Source of the DNA: Rhyacophila brunnea
Taxonomy: Eukaryota > Arthropoda > Insecta > Trichoptera > Rhyacophilidae
Direction: 5' to 3'
NCBI GenBank assembly: GCA_022495005.1
Contig: JAGYXB010000141.1
Coordinates: 186,001-250,000, forward strand
DNA length: 64,000 bases
The notes below the pieces were generated by a model, which was not told the origin of the DNA, made no database searches, and worked only from the letters and a program-made list of their open reading frames with translations. Of the stretch, positions 57,264-64,000 are shown piece after piece. The first letter of the stretch is position 1. Each line of letters begins with the position of its first letter. The position numbers and the translations under genes were made by a program.

Positions 57264-59914
57264 TATTAATTTAAAAAACACCGCAAAATAATAATTGTAC
57301 GTGAAATTTAATGTCAAATCATATTGACGCCCCCCCCCCCCCGTGGCTTGGGACTGACGTTTTGAAAACTCCTGCTATGAAGCGGCCAGAAGCTATGTGG
57401 GGGTTAATACGCCTCTCGTTTGAAAATTGCAATTCGGCGCGGCGAAAGAGTCAAAGTGGCGCTGCCAGACGGGCGATTCAGCGAACCGTCGGTAATAAAA
57501 AAATCCAATTCACTATTCCAGCCAGTGTTGCAACAAGTCGAAAAAGCTATGTGAAAAAAAATGCTGATGTTTTTTGCGTTTGTTTTCTGTTTGCGTTTGA
57601 TTCAGATAAATGTTGGGATGGTGGGCACCATATGATGGATTAGAATTGGGCGCGGTGAGTATTTTAAAATGGAGACATCCTGAGATTGCAGACATTTTCA
57701 GCTACAAAAATGATTCGGAAAATGAGTATCTTAACAATTTAGTTTATATGAATATTGTGTCATTTATTGCATATAAATAATAATATGGTAGTTTATTTCT
57801 GCACACTGTGTTTGATTCATATTTCGGCAGTGAATATTCCAGAAGAATCACGGTCTTTAGTATTGAATGAAGGTGACGACAAGAAAATATTACATGCAAA
57901 ACGATAAGGTGTCACATAAAATAAGTGTAAATATAATTTTTGTTATTACTACCGATGGGAATTACTGTTATCAAACTATGTACATATTGCAAAATATCTC
58001 CTTGAGTGATCTTATGCGAACTGATTGATCACTTGAACTACTGGAAAATTAATATGCAAAAAAGGAGCAGAATTGCACATGTTTATTAATATTAAAATAA
58101 AATATGTTTTAACGGGAGGTGCAATTGCACCTGTAGAACCACGTGAGTGCACCCATTTGCAATTTATATCTGGACGAAAAACAGAAGCCCACCCCCCCTA
58201 ATTTCACAATGAGAAATGGTACTGCCATAGCGGAGAAGTACCTAATAATAATGGAATTGCTAATTTAACGAATAACAAAGCGAATTAAATGCGCGTTACA
58301 AAAGACGCTGCGGCTTACCAATTAGACAAGGGTTGTCGGGAAATAAGGGTGGATAAAAGTGAGCGCGCTGTTCGAATCTGTATAACTTTCAACACTGCCG
58401 CAACAGGGCGCCAATTTCTATAATAGAAAATTAAGTTTAGGTAGGTACCTGTCTGCTTCGGAATTCGGGATTTTAGCCATTTAGGATATCGACCCAAATT
58501 CTATATGTAGGTTACTTACTATCTACTGTATGAATATTATTATTATTATATTTTTTGAACAGTACAATAGGCAATGAGGTCCAATACCAGTACATAATAT
58601 GTGTCACTATTGTAGTGAAAAACTAGCAAAGTAAACTAATCTGTAATCACACATCTACGATGTTTGTCAATTTCTCGAGATTAGAGAATTTTTGAAATCA
58701 TGAATATTTGTTGTCTTCCGACCAAAAACATCTTTTAACGTTCAAAATTGGGAGTTTTTTTTTATTTAGCTCGTTCGGCCAATATAACCGGGATTTTTTG
58801 GCTTAGCCTAATTGAACGAGATTAGAGAGTGGCCTTTTCTGATTATAGGAGATTTACTGATCACAACCTGTAGTCCAGAACCCCTGGTTGAGAGACGCGT
58901 TGGACAACGAGGGCGGCAACACATTATAAAAAAATCACTGTCCATATGTGTGTTAATATTTGTGTTTGTTGTAAAATTTCCGTTCAATAATCCGCAATCA
59001 AAGGCGCTTTCACTGGGTAGGTACTAGGTATTACCTACTTATTATTAAAATTAAAAAAGCAATCGTTTAATTAAAACCAACAAATTCAAAATAGATATAA
59101 ATAATATAGCAATATACATATAATATGTTTACTTATTGACGTCATGTAAAATTGTCAATCAATGGAAGTAATATTTTCGAATTTACAAAATTTACATTCT
59201 GCTGTATCTAAAAGAGAAAACACGCTTTTCATTTTTTATTGTGGATATAAGGCAGTAACGTGGATGGAGGGAGGGTGGAATAATATTATGTAATCCTCAT
59301 AAAACTTGAAAAGCGATCGATGGTATCGCGACAGTGAGCGACGGCATACAAAATCATCTCAAAAATCACGTCTTTTCCCGTAATATTCCGTCAATCTCAT
59401 AAAACCTTAACTCAGGGGTTTTGAAACTGTATTAGGTATATGAAAATAATTCCTTTTAACCTTCTCCATCGAAAATACGCGGCTTTTCTAAAAACATATA
59501 AACAACAAGGCATCCGAATTACTTAATTCAACAACGTACCACGGTTTGCTAGTAATAGGAACCACATATTATTTTTAAGTGATTTTTATAATTGTTACCA
59601 CTTTTACATAAAAACAAATACCTACTTCATTCCGAAGGCCTTTTTGATACACTTTTATGTTATCAGTTTTGAATGCGATGCCCTTATTTATACTATCGGT
59701 CGAAAATAGATACCAGACGGAATATGAAATTAAAATAATAAATTATCCAAGTTTTTGTACCTACTAGGTATTTCATTTGAATTGCTTTTAGCAGCCTAAG
59801 TTTCGTTTTTGGTTATCTTTAGTCACTACATATATATCTACACATTTTCTATGAGCTCCCTTTTCAGTCAGTCATACTTCTCTTGACGGTGTCCGCCTAT
59901 CTCCTCTGAGGGTT
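57264..59914. other. No gene recognised; C13 tract at 57330-57342
   Basis: A run of 13 C is followed by a segment (57311-57643) open in the plus frame for 110 codons and GC-richer, with no recognised domain. A C7 run lies at 58191-58198. Remaining sequence is AT-rich. Confidence 0.4.
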
Positions 59915-59922
59915 GTCCAGGG

Positions 59923-60292
59923 TAGGGAATCCAATACTGGTATTTCAAAACCGGTATCCCAGTATTTTTCGATACCCGAAATACCGCTTTTAAAAATCTG
60001 TTAATACTGATATATTCGGTATGGAAATTGGAAACAGAGTGTATTAATTAACATAATAGGTTCAACATGACTGTATTTTTTGTTGAGTTACGCGATGTCT
60101 GGTTTACTTCCGTTACCCTTCAACACCCTTGGCGACAAGCAATGCCACGTGCTATAAAATATTAATATTTTATTATTATAAGAGCTTTTATAATAAACTT
60201 ATATATTTATCAGTGGACAGATACTTCTGTTTTTTTTTCAATATATTTTAAAATACCGGTATAAGTATTTTCATTCGGTGTTGCAATCCCTA
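59923..60292. mobile_element. hAT-like MITE with ACCGGT subterminal repeats, 370 bp
   Basis: Flanks GTCCAGGG (59915-59922) and GTCAAGGG (60293-60300) match at seven of eight positions. Ends are TAGGGAATCCAATACTGG and the inverse of TTGCAATCCCTA. AATACCGGTAT-type motifs recur inside both ends. The termini and the TATTTTTCGATACC segment match the element at 39894, where the corresponding motif is AATCCCGGGAT. Confidence 0.8.
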
Positions 60293-60300
60293 GTCAAGGG

Positions 60301-61140
60301 TACAAGTGTGTGCTGGTTTTTTTGATGTTATTGCTGATGTGCCAACAAGGGAATTTTATTTTCAAATAATATGTAGATACACAAATAGACCTATCTTGTT
60401 TATTTTGTCAATCTTCTGGCTTCACACCCACACAGGAATAAAAAAACACACGTTCAAAAAGGTGTAAAAGTATAATTAATATAAAAAAAAATATATCCCA
60501 AGATAAAGCACAGTTTGAGAAAAACTGTCCCAACGAACGATACGAAACGAGAAAAGCGTCGTGTGTGTGGGCGGTGGGGGTTTAGGTTGGGCGGTTCTTT
60601 CCTCCCACCCTACTCTCCGCCATATTTCCTTTATCCAGTCGTAAAAAGAAGCCTCCCTATTCTTTACAGCGAGGATGTTCGCAGCGAGCTTTGTTCTATA
60701 ATTTATTGAGTAAGCATTTAGAATGTGGAAGTCTAGTTTAATGGAAAGTGAACGAGCACTTAATGCGGAGTTCTACAAGTTGTCTTTATTATCGGACTTT
60801 GCTTATTTTAAGACGATTTATGATGCTTGTAGTGATAACAGTTTCCGCAGCCATTCACGAGATGGCACTTTAGCGCATATTATTATCATTTACATACGTC
60901 CTTAAAACATTATCGTATACTTATATTAAAATTGTGATGAGTGCTTTAAGAAGCCGGAGTTTTAAATTTTCAAATACTTAATCTCAATGAGATTTTCAAA
61001 ATAAATGAAAGTGCTGTTACTGTCCTAAAACAAAACAACCTTTTTTTTTTTAAACATTTATGTCATATGATTTACGATTAATTTTTATTTTTCTCGCTAT
61101 AAGAATCATTTGTATTTTTATTTAGCAAATTAGTCTCTAT
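60301..61140. other. No gene recognised
   Basis: 60540-60620 is GC-richer (GTGTGTGGGCGGTGGGGG). The frames at 60515-60905 show no family match. Confidence 0.4.
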
Positions 61141-61205
61141 TAAGGAGGCCTATAATATGATCTTATTAGGATTGGACATGGTCAAAAGACGATATATTAT
61201 AACAA
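61141..61205 (+). repeat. Dispersed repeat, fragment (see 3003)
   Basis: GGAGGCCTATAATATGATCT and GGATTGGACATGGTC parallel 3095-3135. Confidence 0.4.
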
Positions 61206-61777
61206 GTACCGAACGCCATGCTACATTTACACCCATAGAGAGCAGTACCGAGTAAATATTGAAACATACAAATACAATCAATAGATATTTGTACTCTGAC
61301 AGGTAGGTAAGTAGGTACCTAATAAAATAATACATGTGGAAATGATACAACTGATATAAATTTGTTTATATTTTAAATATATTTTTTACCTGCTAGCTGG
61401 ATACTTACGAGATTTTGAAAGATCAATGGTGATAGAATTAGATAGAACAAACGTTATTGAGAAGATAAATAAATACAGATTTTTTATAATTTGACAAGTA
61501 CCTACCTATAACTTGTAACAAAAAAAACTGAATACTCCAGTACACGCGTGTCTATTTCTAAGAACACCCTCGCTCTAAATTCCCGCGCAAATACAATATT
61601 TAAAACGATTTGTGTAAGTTTAAATTTAATTATTTTTGTCAATCGGAGAGCCTGCATTTGTAGACTGAAACGGTAATACTTTAGTAATAATAATAAACAA
61701 AAACTAAAGTTTTAAGAACAATTATTGTAATGCAGTTCTAATACGTAAAATCGTGTGACATCATTAAGGATCATCCC
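61206..61777. other. AT-rich stretch, nothing recognised
   Basis: GACAGGTAGGTAAGTAGGTACCTAATA at about 61300 is typical of the GTAGGTA-rich words of this genome. Nothing else. Confidence 0.45.
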
Positions 61778-61780
61778 TTA

Positions 61781-62014
61781 GAGGCCATCCATGGACTGAA
61801 ACCGTATGCGGTTTAGACCCGTTTACCATACTAAACTTATTATTTATGTTCATGAAAATATATTTTCACTAAATTTGTAAGTGTATGATATAAACGGATA
61901 CGATCAGATGCTTATAATATACTTTGTGAAAATATATTTCCATGAACAGAAAAGATAAGCTTAGTATGGCACACGGTTCGAAACCGCATACGGTTTCAGT
62001 CCATGGATGGCCTA
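61781..62014. mobile_element. Harbinger-like MITE, 234 bp, TTA flanks
   Basis: TTA stands at 61778-61780 and 62015-62017. Inside are AGGCCATCCATGGACTGAAA-CCGTATGCGG and its near-perfect inverse ending CCATGGATGGCCT. Arms continue weakly with CATACTAA...TTATT and CATGAAAATATATTT, so most of the element folds on itself. The outermost base pair is mismatched. No coding capacity. Confidence 0.75.
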
Positions 62015-62017
62015 TTA

Positions 62018-62704
62018 GAATGCCGGTAGTTATTACAAAATTAATACGTAAGGATGTACTAAGTACTTAATCAATTTCATCCACATACAAAGTATATTAC
62101 GCTATTATTAATCATATTTGCTGCGATATCACTGTACGTGTGTTAATAAATATTATTACACAAGCCAATTTAGTCATGTTTATTACAACGAAGAACCCTT
62201 GTACTCCAATGCCAAGGCAGGACAGCCCCATCTCGCATTGTACGTACACACGTAGTTTACTCGTCTCCATTGTTCGAGAGACATTTCATTTTATGAGACT
62301 AGAACGAGAGACAGAGTTGTGTGTAGATGTCTACGCTGTGCTACGCTAGTCTACGATCCGTGCTACGACTTCTATGAGGCTAACGATTCTCATGCTCTCT
62401 ATATAAACAGTAGTATGGTTTATTTTAATCACGTTTTTTTGTATGTAGTAGCGGCATATATGTAAATATATGAAAACCAAATTTTGACAGAATAATGGTT
62501 ATACAGATGATTATAAATTATAATATGATATTACATTTAAGGATTTAAAAGGCCCGACATGCTCAAAATTTCGGTTACATGTAAATTGTATGCAACACAT
62601 TTCACCGTAGCATAGTTCGCCGTGAGTTTTCTATCTGAAAGAGATGACAGTATACTATACGAGTACACGGTCTCCAATTTTATTAGATTCAATATGAACA
62701 TTAA
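62018..62704. other. No gene recognised
   Basis: The 69-codon frame at 62140-62349 is unsupported. GTCTACGCTGTGCTACGCTAG near 62329 is locally repetitive. Confidence 0.4.
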
Positions 62705-62840
62705 TTCAAGAATGAAAACATAACCTAATCTCACCTAATCTACATTAACCTAAGCTAACAATATTTCGGCTATTTTCAAAATTTGTTTGCCGCTGGCTTC
62801 CTGTAAACCGAAATGAACCGTGTTTTATTTAGACATGAAT
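62705..62840 (-). repeat. TTAGG-family repeat, second copy (inverted)
   Basis: On the minus strand the order is AAGCCAGCGGCAAACAAATT, AAATAGCCGA, GTTAGCTTAGGTTA, GATTAGGTGAGATTAGGTTA and TTCATTCTTGAATT. It matches 7153-7240 in order, with degenerate TTAGG units. Confidence 0.6.
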
Positions 62841-63900
62841 TTTATCTCAGTACTATACGACACAAAGAGGTAGGACGGTCTTTAATATACGACCATATAT
62901 TTCCGATACAACATTTCACGGTGAAGTGTGACGCGGCGAACTGCGTACGTACGTCAGTAATTAATATACTATTATATGAATAATATATGCTACAGGATTC
63001 GCCAGAATATGAGATGAACATGTTTTGAGACTTTTTTGAATGACACTTCTCATACAAATGTTATTTTTTCGTAAACAAAATAACATATTAAAACGACTGT
63101 ACGAGTGTCATTATTGGAAATCCGTGTTCAGTCCTTTACAGCATTGTTGTCCTATTTTTCTAATGCGACTGGACGTTTTCGCTATAAAAAGAAGAACAAA
63201 TAAAGTGCGTAAAAGTTTACTTACATCGCAATAAGGGTTTTGATTACTATAATTTTACGTTAATTTATATGATATATTCTGCTAACTTATCCCGCTAGTA
63301 GAGTGTATATAGGGTAGTATTCCCTGTTTGTCCTGGTCATGTGTACTGAAATATATACAATACCTATTGTAAATGTAATGCACCTCGTATTAATATTTTC
63401 ATTTTTGCCTGTCATCGCCGAGTTATATTTATTTTTCATACAAAAAGAGAACCGCTGTGCTAAGCAAAAGATGTGTTGGGGATGGGCGTGAGCTTTCAGA
63501 CATAATAGAAACATCCCACATTTGCACACCACCGAGCTTTTCCTTCTTACAGAAAGCTATTTCTCGCTTGTTCGCGGAAACTTTTGGTTTTGTACCGCGG
63601 ATTACGCGGATGTATGTAAAAAGCGACAGAGTTAACGCTATCTTATGACCAAATTATTTATAATATTATTATTTTGACCGATTCAAGTGAAATATTATAC
63701 TCGTATCATGATACATAACATGACGGTGAACAGGAGTTCTTTGATAAACATGTTAAGTATATATATTTAAAAAATAAAAATATATTTCACAACTGCACAT
63801 AAGATATTACACTATTCAAGAATACTACCCTACTACTTATTTAGCGTCCACGATGGCGTATGGCAAATGCACATAAATATTGATTTTCAATGTATGTTTG
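62841..63900. other. No gene recognised
   Basis: AT-rich; CGTACGTACGTCAG near 62946 is a small simple repeat. Nothing supported. Confidence 0.4.
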
Positions 63901-64000
63901 GAGTCACAGTATGGTCCTAATAAGTTGAGCAAGTGGTTAACACAAATTTCTCGTAAAAACTAAAATCTGTCAATACATAATATACATACCTCTACTCTGA
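63901..64000 (+). repeat. Dispersed repeat, copy 2 (shared with 3.0 kb), runs off the window
   Basis: AAGTTGAGCAAGTGGTTAAC, AATTTCTCGTAAAAACTAAA and ATCTGTCAATACATAATATA parallel 3028-3082. The copy continues past the window end. Confidence 0.6.

Noticed and set aside
57330..57342. C13 tract as a functional G-quadruplex
   Set aside because: A single homopolymer run; may be sequencing- or slippage-related, with no further G runs to support a structure.
1..64000. CRISPR arrays, bacterial operons or ribosome binding sites
   Set aside because: No regularly spaced repeats, no tightly packed genes; transposon types and composition are those of an insect nuclear genome.
1..64000. Endogenous virus or LTR retrotransposon
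   Set aside because: I saw no long direct terminal repeats, protease, integrase or capsid-like frames; all reverse-transcriptase traces are of the non-LTR type.

Overview
The window looks like an intergenic desert or a very large intron of an insect nuclear genome. It is AT-rich and dense in short A/T runs and GTAGGTA/TACCTAC words. It carries TTAGG-type repeats, a mariner transposon, RTE-like retroposon tails ending in (TGA)n, and many small DNA transposons with target duplications of TA, TTAA, TWA or 8 bp. A lepidopteran is my best guess; an aphid or other insect cannot be excluded. I found no host protein-coding gene that I can name.

Layout. 1-7 kb: remnants of LINE retrotransposons (an RNase H/C-terminal piece at 1.3 kb and a reverse-transcriptase piece at 2.7 kb), a Harbinger-like MITE at 5.1 kb, and a 5'-truncated RTE copy with an open 3' reading frame at 6.4 kb. 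7-15 kb: a TTAGG-containing repeat, a decayed hAT transposase at 9.5 kb next to an inverted-repeat element, a TA-flanked MITE at 12.1 kb, and a nearly full-length mariner at 13.95-15.26 kb whose transposase is broken by two small indels. 15-31 kb: further copies of the same repeat families (RTE at 21.8 and 28.4 kb, MITEs at 18.7, 24.9 and 29.6 kb, Helitron-like pieces at 15.7, 22.1 and 23.5 kb) and a tRNA-like sequence at 30.25 kb.

31-41 kb holds the most striking structures. Two 1.39-kb elements, 1.1 kb apart, are each an almost uninterrupted palindrome of two ~680-bp arms around a 31-bp loop, and each is flanked by TTAA. They are followed by a hAT remnant with a perfect 8-bp target duplication and a second, longer hAT-like element with CCCGGG-rich ends. 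41-64 kb: a Helitron-like copy split by a GC-richer insertion with 9-bp direct repeats, two Harbinger-like MITEs, three hAT- or Harbinger-like MITEs, a 115-bp hairpin, and weak LINE tails.

The elements do not form a pathway. They are successive insertions, some nested or abutting, from at least six groups: RTE-like and jockey/I-like LINEs, Tc1/mariner, hAT, PIF/Harbinger-like, piggyBac-like by TTAA target, and Helitron-like. Three short reading frames (31.35, 41.2 and 51.5 kb) are listed as unproven. Several GC-richer islands (5.7-6.0, 13.4-13.6, 18.3-18.4, 19.5-20.3 and 49.7-50.0 kb) are the best places to look for host regulatory sequence or unseen exons.
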